Shown: positions 1-7,244 of the stretch, piece by piece
How positions within the stretch are numbered: the first letter of the stretch is position 1
Layout of the letters: every line of letters begins with the position of its first letter
Origin: Desulfobacterales bacterium
GTDB lineage: Bacteria; Desulfobacterota; Desulfobacteria; Desulfobacterales; 4be13
Length of the DNA: 20,133 nt
NCBI GenBank assembly: GCA_029934695.1
Contig: JAOZLU010000060.1
Location: forward strand, 1-20,133
Direction of reading: 5' to 3'
Made by a program: the position numbers and the translations under genes
Notes under the pieces: generated by a model
Seen by the model: only the letters and a program-made list of their open reading frames with translations
Told to the model about the DNA's origin: nothing
Database searches by the model: none

Positions 1-2
1 TA

Positions 3-623
3 ATGGAAAACGTCGGCGATAGTGGTGTCAGCAAGAACGCTGGCGATTTTGACAGCGAGATTGTGATCAAAAAGTTCAAGAAAACGCTCTATGCGGGTAC
101 AAAACTGACTGGGGAAGCTATTGATTTAATCAAGGTTGCGGTTGGTCATAAGGTGGAAGCTGTTAAACTCGAGCAAACACTGAAGCCTGCAATAGAAAAC
201 AACGAATCGGGAGAAATAAAGGAAAGATTTGAGCAACAAGAGAAGGAAACAGAAGAATTTGTGAAAGACATTAATTTGAAGGAGGATGCAGAAGGGGCGG
301 AAGCCAGGAAATATTTGGGAAAATCTCTTTTGAATATTACTGTTGCAGGTTTGCTTGACAAGAAATGTCTTAATTATGGGAAGTTACTTGTCGAGAAGCT
401 CCCAAGCGAGATAGCGTCAAATCCCTTGAAGGCGGGAAAATTTAAGCCTGTATTAAGCTTTGCCAAGACGATTGTTTTGCATATGCCGAAACAAATAGAG
501 AATGCCGGAACAATCCTTAAAAAACTTACTGATTATGCCACCACAAAGGGTTTATCTCCTCCCTCAGAATCAGAAATTCAGCATACTGAGAATGTTGCAC
601 TAGATGATTTCTTTCAAAATTAG
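3..623 (+). CDS. Hypothetical charged helical protein, possibly 5'-truncated
   Basis: I do not recognise this protein. It is 206 aa from the ATG at position 3, but the frame may continue upstream of the window and no ribosome binding site can be checked, so the start is uncertain. No signal peptide or membrane segment is visible. Residues about 50-100 are rich in Lys and Glu and look helical, possibly coiled coil. The later part (about 105-180) has amphipathic stretches with many Leu, Lys and Pro. A perfect 16-bp-arm hairpin (636-675) lies 12 bp after the stop. The gene shares the AT-rich composition of the next two genes and differs in that from the region after 4 kb. Function unknown. Confidence 0.6.
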   Translation: MENVGDSGVSKNAGDFDSEIVIKKFKKTLYAGTKLTGEAIDLIKVAVGHKVEAVKLEQTLKPAIENNESGEIKERFEQQEKETEEFVKDINLKEDAEGAEARKYLGKSLLNITVAGLLDKKCLNYGKLLVEKLPSEIASNPLKAGKFKPVLSFAKTIVLHMPKQIENAGTILKKLTDYATTKGLSPPSESEIQHTENVALDDFFQN

Positions 624-635
624 GACATACCTTTT

Positions 636-675
636 AGACTTCAGAAGTTTTCAATCTTCAAAACTTCTGAAGTCT
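636..675. repeat. Family B palindrome (B0), 16-bp arms
   Basis: AGACTTCAGAAGTTTT at 636-651 pairs perfectly with AAAACTTCTGAAGTCT at 660-675 across an 8-nt loop. Each arm is itself nearly palindromic (ACTTC-A-GAAGT). It lies just after the first gene and could act as a transcription terminator, but no T-tract follows. It matches the other family B copies except for paired C-to-T and G-to-A changes that keep the pairing. Confidence 0.8.
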
Positions 676-771
676 CAAATAAGTAAGTAAAGTAAGTAAA
701 GGTTTTTCACCGAGTATGCATCAGCGAATTTATTCCATGATGAAATGGTAAATTAAGGAGGTATTATATTA

Positions 772-2010
772 ATGAGAACGATCAATAAATTTGAAATAGT
801 TATGTGTGCGTTATTGGTAATGGCAATATTGCAAGCCCCGGATTATGCAGAAGCGGGCAGGGTGCTTGATGATGTAATGTACGCAGGAGTATGGTGTCCG
901 ACAATAGGGACAACTGAAAATTTTGATGCTATGGCCAGAAAAATTTTTGAGGAAAAAGTTGGTCGCCAAAATAAGCTAGATGTGTTTGTTTTTGACCTGC
1001 TAAAGAAACATCCTATTACTGATAAGATCGGTCTGTATTTTCCTGGTGAAAAAAAACTCTACTCTTCCAGACTGCTTACTATCGTGCTTTCTCGTGCCAC
1101 AGATACCGTAATAAAGCAGGAAGTAATAGGATATCGGGTAGAGCAGCATTTTTTTAATGTAACCATATCTCTTGTAATTGCTGATCCCAATACATGTGTT
1201 GTGGAATACTCACGGATAGTAACAGGTGAATTACCTGTCAGAATTACGAAAAAAGTAGGCTTGGATGATGGACGGCCTATGATGGACAATGATAAAAAGA
1301 AAAAGTATTTTTCAAAAATTATCACAAAAACTATCACCAGTATCATAGACAAGACAGCGAATGAGTTTGAAACAAATTACTCTGAAGAACCGGATTATTA
1401 CTTTCAGGTAACACATATCAAGACAAAAGATGATGCCGAGGTTTTGAAAGAATATAAAAATGATCTTATGCAGTTTCTGCACGATGCTTTAATTTTGAAA
1501 GCCAGAAATGCCGGGATAAAAGTTCGTTTTCTTCCGCCGAAATCTAATTGGGACGATAAAATTTGGGAAAGGTTCAGACGTTACCTCAAAGCAGAAAATA
1601 ACTGTGGCAAGTATGAAAAAGATAAGGTAATAAATAAGAAAATAAAAAGGTTAATAGACAATAAGAGGTATCTGACTGTTTCCACTATTGTACAGAAAGC
1701 TAAAAAGGTTCTTGCAAAAGAAAATGCAATAGAAAGATATGATTCATATATAGTTCATACAGCCGCAATTGTTGTCCAGTCTGAGATTAAACGCGGTAAA
1801 CTCGTCAAAAAGGCTGTTCTTCCGAGAAAGAGAACCAAAAGGATAGCTGAAGGAAATGCAGGAATAAGTTTGCATCAAGTCAAGGGCTTTTCTAAAAATT
1901 CTGACAAAGTTTCAAATACTTATATATTTTTGGATGCGGCCCAGCAATCTTTAGAAAATTTAAGCAGAAGCCTTATACAATTGTGTAAAGAGGCAATGGA
2001 GGAGCTGTGA
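772..2010 (+). CDS. Exported hypothetical protein
   Basis: This is a 412-aa protein of unrecognised family. The start is supported by AAGGAGG at 755-761, 10 bp upstream of the ATG. A hydrophobic stretch at residues about 9-22 followed by an Ala-rich stretch (APDYAEAG) looks like a Sec signal peptide, so export to the periplasm or beyond is likely. Residues about 60-180 alternate hydrophobic and polar positions as in beta-strand-rich domains. The C-terminal half is Lys-rich and probably helical. The next gene encodes a lipoprotein with a FlgT/LPP20-like region, so the pair might act together at the envelope, which is inference only. The 305-bp gap that follows contains a MITE-like element, so co-transcription with the next gene is doubtful. 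Confidence 0.75.
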   Translation: MRTINKFEIVMCALLVMAILQAPDYAEAGRVLDDVMYAGVWCPTIGTTENFDAMARKIFEEKVGRQNKLDVFVFDLLKKHPITDKIGLYFPGEKKLYSSRLLTIVLSRATDTVIKQEVIGYRVEQHFFNVTISLVIADPNTCVVEYSRIVTGELPVRITKKVGLDDGRPMMDNDKKKKYFSKIITKTITSIIDKTANEFETNYSEEPDYYFQVTHIKTKDDAEVLKEYKNDLMQFLHDALILKARNAGIKVRFLPPKSNWDDKIWERFRRYLKAENNCGKYEKDKVINKKIKRLIDNKRYLTVSTIVQKAKKVLAKENAIERYDSYIVHTAAIVVQSEIKRGKLVKKAVLPRKRTKRIAEGNAGISLHQVKGFSKNSDKVSNTYIFLDAAQQSLENLSRSLIQLCKEAMEEL

Positions 2011-2165
2011 AACACTCAGAATACTTTTGATTTTCGTTTCAACCAACTGCCTGAACCATGATTCATAAAATTAAAAGATTAACAGGTTCGGATAATCCTT
2101 TGATGCTGAGTTCGGGCAATAACAATGCATACAAATTTTGCTCAACAAAATTTAATTTAACTTAA

Positions 2166-2290
2166 CTCGTCAGTCATAAATTCTCTGGAAGTTCTGAAAA
2201 TATTCCGATAACTGGCTGAAATGATTGATACAGGTCATTTCATGCCCGTTTCTCAGCTATCAATGATACTATATAACTTATGACTGACGA
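2166..2290. mobile_element. MITE-like element, 13-bp inverted ends and 8-bp direct repeats
   Basis: TCGTCAGTCATAA at 2167-2179 is the exact reverse complement of TTATGACTGACGA at 2278-2290. The 8-mer TAACTTAA flanks the element on both sides (2158-2165 and 2291-2298), as expected for a target-site duplication. One extra C at 2166 makes the left end asymmetric. The interior has no coding capacity but holds smaller inverted repeats, such as GAAATGA/TCATTTC. This is the architecture of a non-autonomous element. The transposase family cannot be told from the ends. Its right end stops 10 bp before the ribosome binding site of the lipoprotein gene, so it may have replaced or supplied that gene's promoter. 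Confidence 0.65.
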
Positions 2291-2300
2291 TAACTTAATT

Positions 2301-2306
2301 AAGGGG
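2301..2306 (+). promoter_or_regulatory. Ribosome binding site deciding the lipoprotein start
   Basis: AAGGGG lies 9 bp before the ATG at 2316. It abuts the alternative ATG at 2307 and lies downstream of the ATG at 2280, which is inside the MITE-like right end. It therefore supports 2316 as the start, and that start also gives a clean lipoprotein signal peptide. Confidence 0.6.
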
Positions 2307-2315
2307 ATGAGTATT

Positions 2316-3443
2316 ATGAAAAAGTTACTTTCGATTATTGTTATCGTGGGTTATGTGATTTCACTTACAGGATGTATTACAGGGAGCGGAGTAATCAAGG
2401 AAAACAACGAAACTGTATTGCATGCTGAGGCAGGAGAAGATAGTTGGACAGAGAAGGGATATGGCAGTTCAGAGAAAGATGCTGTATTTGAGGCAAAGTG
2501 GTCTGTCATCGAAAAAGCTTTGGAGGAAGTTATTGGTGATGAGGCAATGGAAAAAGGTTATTTGATAAAGGAAAAGTTTAAGAAAGAGCGAAATAGCTCT
2601 AAATTTTTGCGTGATTTTAAGAAAATATCTGTTCGCAAGGAGGACGGGGAATATGTGGTTAGGGTAAACGCAATCGTTAACATGGCTACTTTAAGAAATG
2701 AGGCTAAAAAGATCATAAAAAAGGCAGGCGGAGGAAATCTGCCTTCAATCGCAATAAAAGAACCGTCTGAAAAAGAGCACGAAGGTTTAGGGAAAGGTTT
2801 AGGGGATGAATTACGTAGCCGATTCAGCAGTAATGGATATAATGCCTTTGTTTTTGAGGTTAAAGATAGTAATATTAAGATGGGAGCTGAGAGAGACGTA
2901 AGTGAAGCTGTAGAACGTAAGAAGGTGCACACCGCAGGTGCTCAGTATATTGCAAAATTCACTTCGATTAAGTACAACTCCACGGGAAAAGACAAGATAA
3001 CCGGAAACAGTTGTCACAAACTGTATATTAATGTTCAGATCATCACTGGAGAAGGAAAAATTTTAGCGGAGAAAGGGGCTACGGTAGAAAACTGTTCTGC
3101 TCGTGAAGACCTCTTTAAAGATGCAGTTGAAAAAATTTTTGATGAAATTAATTCCCAGATCATTGCTGATTGGGGAGTGCAGAAGGGACTTTATACTGCA
3201 TATGTCAGTAATGATATTGGCAATAAGAAATATTGGGCTATTTTTGATGTGTTAATTAAACTCACAGGTGATGATAATCCGAGAGAAGAAAGTGATATCG
3301 GCTGGCGTAAACTTCACTTCACACTAAGCAGTGGCAAGATCATTAATTCAAGGAAAATCGGAGAGGAAATCGGAAAGGAAATCAGCGATGATTTTTCCAT
3401 TGAGTGTGACGATAATACCGCAAGAATTACAATTGGTAGATAG
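2316..3443 (+). CDS. Lipoprotein with FlgT/LPP20-like N-terminal region
   Basis: From ATG 2316 the 375-aa product begins MKKLLSIIVIVGYVISLTGC, a short basic N-terminus, a hydrophobic core and an LTGC lipobox, so it should be lipid-modified and anchored in a membrane. Residues about 40-130 follow the pattern of the FlgT N-terminal/LPP20 fold: an Ala-rich helix (the KDAVFEAKWSVIEKALEEVI region), a stretch where a helix leads into FKKISVRKEDGEYVVRVNAIV, then a basic helix. That assignment rests on pattern resemblance and is moderate at best. The region after residue about 140 (SIAIKEPSEKE, then a helix ending in FSSNGYNAFVFEV) resembles the TolB-N/LpoB/FlgT-middle type of envelope domain. There is no flagellar gene nearby, so a flagellar role should not be assumed. 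Longer starts at 2280 and 2307 exist but are less likely. Confidence 0.7.
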   Translation: MKKLLSIIVIVGYVISLTGCITGSGVIKENNETVLHAEAGEDSWTEKGYGSSEKDAVFEAKWSVIEKALEEVIGDEAMEKGYLIKEKFKKERNSSKFLRDFKKISVRKEDGEYVVRVNAIVNMATLRNEAKKIIKKAGGGNLPSIAIKEPSEKEHEGLGKGLGDELRSRFSSNGYNAFVFEVKDSNIKMGAERDVSEAVERKKVHTAGAQYIAKFTSIKYNSTGKDKITGNSCHKLYINVQIITGEGKILAEKGATVENCSAREDLFKDAVEKIFDEINSQIIADWGVQKGLYTAYVSNDIGNKKYWAIFDVLIKLTGDDNPREESDIGWRKLHFTLSSGKIINSRKIGEEIGKEISDDFSIECDDNTARITIGR

Positions 3444-3577
3444 GCCGGGCTTCCTTACCACTGGAATTTCCGCAGCAGCGAGCAGACTTTGCTTACGCTC
3501 CGGGAAGAACAGCGAAAAACGGGATTTACACCTCTGAACTGGTCAGATGCGGAACCGAACAAAAAATTTTGCTCTCA

Positions 3578-3612
3578 GATATCTCCGAGGTTTCCAAAAC
3601 CTCGGAGGTCTC
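3578..3612. repeat. Family B palindrome (B1)
   Basis: CTCCGAGGTTT at 3583-3593 pairs with AAACCTCGGAG at 3597-3607 across a 3-nt loop. Partial pairing continues outward to 3578 and 3612. It is the same family as the elements at 8734-8758 and 9625-9657. Confidence 0.75.
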
Positions 3613-3925
3613 ATGTTGAAAATTTATGGCAAGATACTTACCTCTCCTTTTGTGCGTCTATGTGAAAAATAAGATATATAGCTGAAAGTCAGAAAGTGGA
3701 AAGTTTGCGGACATTTTCGGCTGACGCGCTTCCCGGTTTCAACTTTTCAATCCAATTGCTTATTTCCGATAATGTCTAGGGGAAAAAGCAGACTTTCACA
3801 GGTATAACAGTGGATTTAAGGACTAAATGGATATCACAGGCAGATTAAAGGGAAAAACAGACTCCCCTTCTTATCCGCCTTCCTTACAATTGCCGCAGGG
3901 ATGCGTTATAAAGGATCAGGGCATC

Positions 3926-3986
3926 GTTCGTAGTCCCGCCTTTAGGCGGTCCCGAGATCAAGCCGCCTGAAGGCGGAACTACGAAC
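3926..3986. repeat. REP-like inverted pair (family A)
   Basis: GTTCGTAGTC followed by CCGCCTTTAGGCGG (3926-3949) faces an inverted copy, CCGCCTGAAGGCGG followed by AACTACGAAC (3963-3986). Each half has a GTAG tetranucleotide next to its own small hairpin, and the two halves can form one larger hairpin. It lies 28 bp upstream of the caspase start codon. Confidence 0.85.
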
Positions 3987-4003
3987 TTCTAACACAACTG
4001 CAC

Positions 4004-4008
4004 GGAGG
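4004..4008 (+). promoter_or_regulatory. Ribosome binding site deciding the caspase start
   Basis: GGAGG lies 5 bp before the ATG at 4014. The alternative GTG at 4008 overlaps this site and so cannot be served by it. ATG 4014 is chosen. Confidence 0.65.
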
Positions 4009-4013
4009 TGAAA

Positions 4014-5705
4014 ATGATAAAGAAATCTGCAATGATTATCAGCACTTTTATTGTGTTCCTGATGCTTACGGGCGGTTTTTCTGTCGAGAAGGTCCAGAAC
4101 AAAGGCATTGTCAGGATCAAGGCCAGGGACAGGTACGGGGCCGAAAAGATGGTCAGTCTCTATTCTGCCGGTTATTATGCGCTGGTGGTGGGCTGCGGTG
4201 ATTATCAGAAAGGCTGGCAAAACCTTTCGTATCCGGTCAGGGACAGCCATGAGGTGGCCGGAATGCTTGGAAAACTGGGTTGGGAGGTGGATCTTCTGGA
4301 AAATCCGACGGGCAGGGAATTCCGGACTGCTCTGAACAGGGTGATTGTGGGCCCCGGCAAACAGAAGGACAGGGGAATTCTTTTCTGGTTCTCAGGACAC
4401 GGGCACACTCTGGCCGAAGCCGGGGACACCAAACTGGGATATTTGGTTCCCTCGGACGCACCCAATCCGTATGATGACGAACTGGGATTCATGGAAAAGG
4501 CTGTGAGCATGAGGGATATGGAGACCGTTGCCAGGCGCATCAGATCCAAGCATGTGCTGATGCTGTTTGACTCCTGTTTTTCAGGCTCAGTCTTTCTTGC
4601 TGTCAAATCCGCACCCTCGCCGTATATTGAGGAGAAGGTGAGCAGGCCGGCCCGGCAGTTCATCACTGCCGGAAATGAGGATGAGCAGGTTCCGGTCCGT
4701 TCCCATTTCAAGACGGTCTTTGTCCAGGGAATCAGGGACCAGTATGCCGACAGAAACCGGGACGGCTATGTCACCGGCACTGAGCTCGGGGATTATCTTC
4801 AGGAACAGGTGATCAACTACAGCCGGAAGGGACAGCATCCCCAGTTCGGCAAGATAAACGATCCCAAACTGGACAAGGGGGATTTTGTCTTTCAGGTGGG
4901 AAGTTTTTATTTTGCCGGGGGAAGCTCCACCGTTGTTGTGCCAAAGCCCCGGGAACCGTCTTTTGGCAGGCTCACCCTGGACACTTCCCCCTCAGGTGCG
5001 GCCATATACATCGACGGCAAAAGCATGGGAAACACGCCCCTCAGTTTCGGGAAGCTGAAACCGGGAAATTACCGGATACGGGCGGAAATGGACGGGTACA
5101 GGCCCGAAAAGAAGACCGTGACAATTGGAAAGGGGGAGGATGCAAAGGTCACACTGTATCTCGACAGGATTGTCACAACAACCATCGTCACGACAACCAC
5201 AATCCGGCCGGAAGAGCCGGATGTCAGACTCAGAAGCCGGCCCCGGACGCTTTCAGAAGAAGATTGTGAAAAAATGGTGGCAGAACATAATTTTTATGAT
5301 AGCAGTTGGAACAAGTCCGGTGATTTTGAAAATGATTTTGTGAAAAGCAGTGACGGAAAAACTGTGACAGACAGGAAAACAGGGCTGATGTGGCAGCAGT
5401 CCGGGTCGGATGAAGGGATGACATATAAGGATGCACAGGCTTATGTCAGAAAGCTCAACAGCAGGCAGTTTGCCGGACACAGTGACTGGCGCCTGCCCAC
5501 CATTGAGGAACTGGCATCCCTGATGGAAAGCAGAAGTATCAACGGTCGTTACATTGATCCTGTGTTTGACAAAAAGCAGCGGTGGTGCTGGAGTGCTGAT
5601 AAAGAAACGTCCGGTTCGGCGTGGGGCGCCTACTTTGACCTCGGCGGCGTGTACTGGAACGACGGCAAGTGCCTCGTTCGTGCGGTTCGTTCCAGAACAA
5701 TATAG
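4014..5705 (+). CDS. Exported caspase-like (C14) protein with PEGA and DUF1566 domains
   Basis: This 563-aa protein starts with a hydrophobic signal peptide (residues about 1-23). A caspase-fold domain covers about 45-295, with the catalytic dyad visible as His129 in FWFSGHGH and Cys188 in FDSCFSG. An EF-hand-like loop, DRNRDGYVTGTE, sits at residues 246-257. A PEGA domain follows at about 316-385 (SPSGAAIYIDGKSMGNTPL), then a Thr-rich linker (386-403). The C-terminal part (about 440-561) is a DUF1566 domain (TDRKTGLMWQ, WRLPTIEELASLM). Bacterial caspase homologues often cleave after Arg or Lys. DUF1566 has, to my knowledge, a C-type-lectin-like fold and may bind a ligand. The last 27 or so codons show the C-ending codon pattern of a diversity-generating retroelement variable region. 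The product is likely periplasmic or surface exposed. A family B palindrome follows at 5742-5760. Confidence 0.9.
   Translation: MIKKSAMIISTFIVFLMLTGGFSVEKVQNKGIVRIKARDRYGAEKMVSLYSAGYYALVVGCGDYQKGWQNLSYPVRDSHEVAGMLGKLGWEVDLLENPTGREFRTALNRVIVGPGKQKDRGILFWFSGHGHTLAEAGDTKLGYLVPSDAPNPYDDELGFMEKAVSMRDMETVARRIRSKHVLMLFDSCFSGSVFLAVKSAPSPYIEEKVSRPARQFITAGNEDEQVPVRSHFKTVFVQGIRDQYADRNRDGYVTGTELGDYLQEQVINYSRKGQHPQFGKINDPKLDKGDFVFQVGSFYFAGGSSTVVVPKPREPSFGRLTLDTSPSGAAIYIDGKSMGNTPLSFGKLKPGNYRIRAEMDGYRPEKKTVTIGKGEDAKVTLYLDRIVTTTIVTTTTIRPEEPDVRLRSRPRTLSEEDCEKMVAEHNFYDSSWNKSGDFENDFVKSSDGKTVTDRKTGLMWQQSGSDEGMTYKDAQAYVRKLNSRQFAGHSDWRLPTIEELASLMESRSINGRYIDPVFDKKQRWCWSADKETSGSAWGAYFDLGGVYWNDGKCLVRAVRSRTI
5610..5693 (+). 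other. Candidate DGR variable region in the DUF1566 domain
   Basis: Between the conserved Trp codon at 5622 and the VRAVR codons at 5676-5690 there are 17 codons, and 13 end in C (ggc gcc tac gac ctc ggc ggc tac aac gac ggc tgc ctc). The four others are ttt, gtg, tgg and aag, mostly at scaffold positions of the family. Nearly all of the C-ending codons could come from AAC by changes at A only, which is the adenine-directed signature of DGR mutagenesis. The upstream part of the gene mixes third positions freely. The exact limits are a guess. No template repeat or reverse transcriptase is seen in this window. Confidence 0.55.
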
Positions 5706-5741
5706 ATTATTTGATTATTTGAATCATTTGATTATTTATTT

Positions 5742-5774
5742 TAAGACCTCTGAGGTCTTAAAAAAAATTTTTTT
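5742..5774. terminator. Palindrome B2 followed by A/T tract, possible terminator
   Basis: TAAGACCTC (5742-5750), a single T, then GAGGTCTTA (5752-5760) form a perfect 9-bp palindrome. It is followed by seven A and seven T (5761-5774). It could end transcription of the caspase-PEGA-DUF1566 gene. It is also a single-unit member of palindrome family B, so the termination role is uncertain. Confidence 0.4.
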
Positions 5775-5803
5775 GAGATTTTCACCATGGCCAGATAACT
5801 GTA

Positions 5804-5847
5804 GGGAAAAAGGATAAGAAAGCAGACTCTTTTTTCCCTTCTTATCC
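5804..5847. repeat. Inverted repeat with shared CAGACTC motif
   Basis: GGATAAGAA at 5812-5820 pairs with TTCTTATCC at 5839-5847 across an 18-nt loop containing CAGACTC. A related version lacking the left arm lies at 3850-3876, and a shorter relic at 3779-3796. The role is unknown. It lies about 70 bp upstream of the LysM gene. Confidence 0.5.
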
Positions 5848-5919
5848 CTTATATGCGGGTATTCACAGGGGTGCTAAACTTGAATTTTTTAATCAACCTT
5901 ACAAAAAAGGAGATGAAGT

Positions 5920-6876
5920 ATGAAAAAAATGGCAATTCTTATTATTCCGCTGCTTGTTATCATTCTTGCAGCACCAAACCACGCAACCGCGGCTGTGCTT
6001 GTGGGCGGAAAGGAAATACGGACTTCCGTTACCCGCAGTGGTTCCGGCGGCTCACGGGACATCTTTTACAGCCCTTACAGCGGCATTCAGCCCGCATCCC
6101 ATTCAACAGGAAGCCCGGGAGCAGGCTATATGGCCTATCAGGTCCGACCGGGTGACACACTGGCCCAGATTGCTCTCACTTACCTGGGAAACAGCACACT
6201 GGCCTATCCCCTCGCTGCCTATAACGGCATCCGGAATCCGAACCAGATTCAGGCGGGCCAGACCATCCTGATCCCCAAACCCAGAATCGGGCTTCAGTAC
6301 AAAATTGAACTTATGCGCTCAACTGCCGGAGGCGGATGTGAGTTGCTGGAAGTGGATGACAATTTTGTATTCAGAAGCGGGGACCAGTTCAGGATGCGGG
6401 TGAAATCCAATATAAACGGTTATCTTTATATCTTCAACCAGGGAAGCAGCAACAGAAAACATCTGATATTCCCTGATCCCAGAGTGTTGCAGGGCCGGAA
6501 CTATCTGAAGGCATACAGGGAATACACAGTCCCCGCATCAGGCTGGTTTCAGTTTGACAACCGCCCGGGAACAGAAAGGCTGATCCTTGTCGAAAGCCTG
6601 AAACCCGTGAGCCAATTTGCCGGTTTCTCAGGACAGGGAAGCAGCATTGTCAGTCCGGATCAGATTTATGCAATCCCTCTGAACCCGCAACAGTGGCAAC
6701 TGGTGTCAAATCGCATCAGCAGCATCAGGAAATCTGCCCGTGACATATTCCTTGCTTATGATTACACCCCGTCCGGAGCTTCAGACACCAGTACGCCTCA
6801 GAGCGGATTCATATCACAGACCATGAACACGCCGAATGACCTGTTTACCGTGGAAATATCATTGAGGCATCGGTAG
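5920..6876 (+). CDS. Exported LysM-DUF4384 protein
   Basis: The start has AAAAGGAG (5905-5912) 7 bp upstream. The 318-aa product has a signal peptide (about 1-25, ending near HATAA). A Gly/Ser-rich stretch follows, then a LysM domain at about 73-120 (YQVRPGDTLAQIALTYLGNS ending in AGQTILIP). A DUF4384 domain covers about 128-240, with the hallmark NGYLYIFNQGSS, LIFPDPR and YREYTVPASGWF segments. LysM binds peptidoglycan or related GlcNAc polymers, so this protein is probably held at the cell wall. DUF4384 has no firmly established biochemical role and is best known as a partner of caspase-like domains. The C-terminus, EISLRHR, matches the tail of the three following DUF4384 proteins. This may be the wall anchor of the set, which is inference. 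Confidence 0.9.
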   Translation: MKKMAILIIPLLVIILAAPNHATAAVLVGGKEIRTSVTRSGSGGSRDIFYSPYSGIQPASHSTGSPGAGYMAYQVRPGDTLAQIALTYLGNSTLAYPLAAYNGIRNPNQIQAGQTILIPKPRIGLQYKIELMRSTAGGGCELLEVDDNFVFRSGDQFRMRVKSNINGYLYIFNQGSSNRKHLIFPDPRVLQGRNYLKAYREYTVPASGWFQFDNRPGTERLILVESLKPVSQFAGFSGQGSSIVSPDQIYAIPLNPQQWQLVSNRISSIRKSARDIFLAYDYTPSGASDTSTPQSGFISQTMNTPNDLFTVEISLRHR

Positions 6877-6950
6877 GTTTTAAATTTTAGGTTTTAGAGG
6901 GTGTTTGAAAAATAAAACAGATATCTGTGAAACGAACTGAACGCTTTTTT

Positions 6951-7025
6951 TTAACCACGAAACACACTAAAAAAATACAAAAAATACGGAAACGGTTTCG
7001 TGTATTTTGTGTATTTCGTGGTTAA
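6951..7025. repeat. Imperfect inverted repeat, 12-bp perfect ends
   Basis: TTAACCACGAAA (6951-6962) is the reverse complement of TTTCGTGGTTAA (7014-7025). Pairing continues imperfectly inward through ACAC/GTGT and the A-rich and T-rich arms. It is a MITE-like or structural intergenic repeat with no coding content. Confidence 0.65.
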
Positions 7026-7114
7026 AGTGCGCTCATCAAATACCCTCTGGACGATTTTTTGTCCTGTTCACAGGAGAATATTATGAAATTTTTGTACAGG
7101 TATTTAAGGAACTC

Positions 7115-7212
7115 GGAAAAAACGCATTGTCCCGCCTGTGCGGGATGCAAAAAATCGCTTCGCTTAATTTTTGCACTCCTTGCGAACTTTCATGGGGTAA
7201 TGCGTTTTTTCC
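7115..7212. repeat. Compound multi-hairpin element, 14-bp perfect ends
   Basis: GGAAAAAACGCATT (7115-7128) pairs perfectly with AATGCGTTTTTTCC (7199-7212). Inside are a CCCGC-CTGT-GCGGG hairpin (7131-7144) and a TGCAAAAA...TTTTTGCA hairpin with a CGCTTCGCT loop. The whole 98 bp could fold as a branched structure. It may be a small non-autonomous mobile element or a structured RNA. No coding role is seen. Confidence 0.6.
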
Positions 7213-7244
7213 GGGTCCCTAATAAGGTAAGAGGAAGTGATTTC

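Larger units (their letters stand above)
2011..2315. other. Intergenic gap holding a MITE-like element
   Basis: This 305-bp AT-rich gap lies between the exported protein and the lipoprotein gene. The last 150 bp hold the inverted-repeat element at 2166-2290 and its flanking direct repeats. In the first 150 bp (2011-2157) I see no gene, no convincing promoter and no terminator. Confidence 0.6.
3444..4013. other. Intergenic gap with two palindromes and degenerate repeats
   Basis: This 570-bp non-coding stretch marks the change from AT-rich to GC-richer genes. It contains a family B palindrome (3578-3612), two degenerate GGGAAAAA...CAGACT motifs (3779-3796 and 3850-3876) that recur at 5804-5847, and a REP-like inverted pair (3926-3986) just upstream of the caspase gene. 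I see no convincing gene. Confidence 0.6.

Noticed and set aside
2280..2315. Upstream starts for the lipoprotein gene (ATG 2280 and 2307)
   Set aside because: ATG 2280 lies in the inverted end of the MITE-like element and ATG 2307 abuts the AAGGGG site. ATG 2316 has correct spacing and yields a proper lipoprotein signal peptide.
3331..3537. 68-codon plus-strand frame overlapping the end of the lipoprotein gene
   Set aside because: It lies mostly inside the lipoprotein coding region in another frame and has no ribosome binding site or domain.
4008..4013. GTG 4008 as the caspase start
   Set aside because: It overlaps the GGAGG ribosome binding site that serves ATG 4014.
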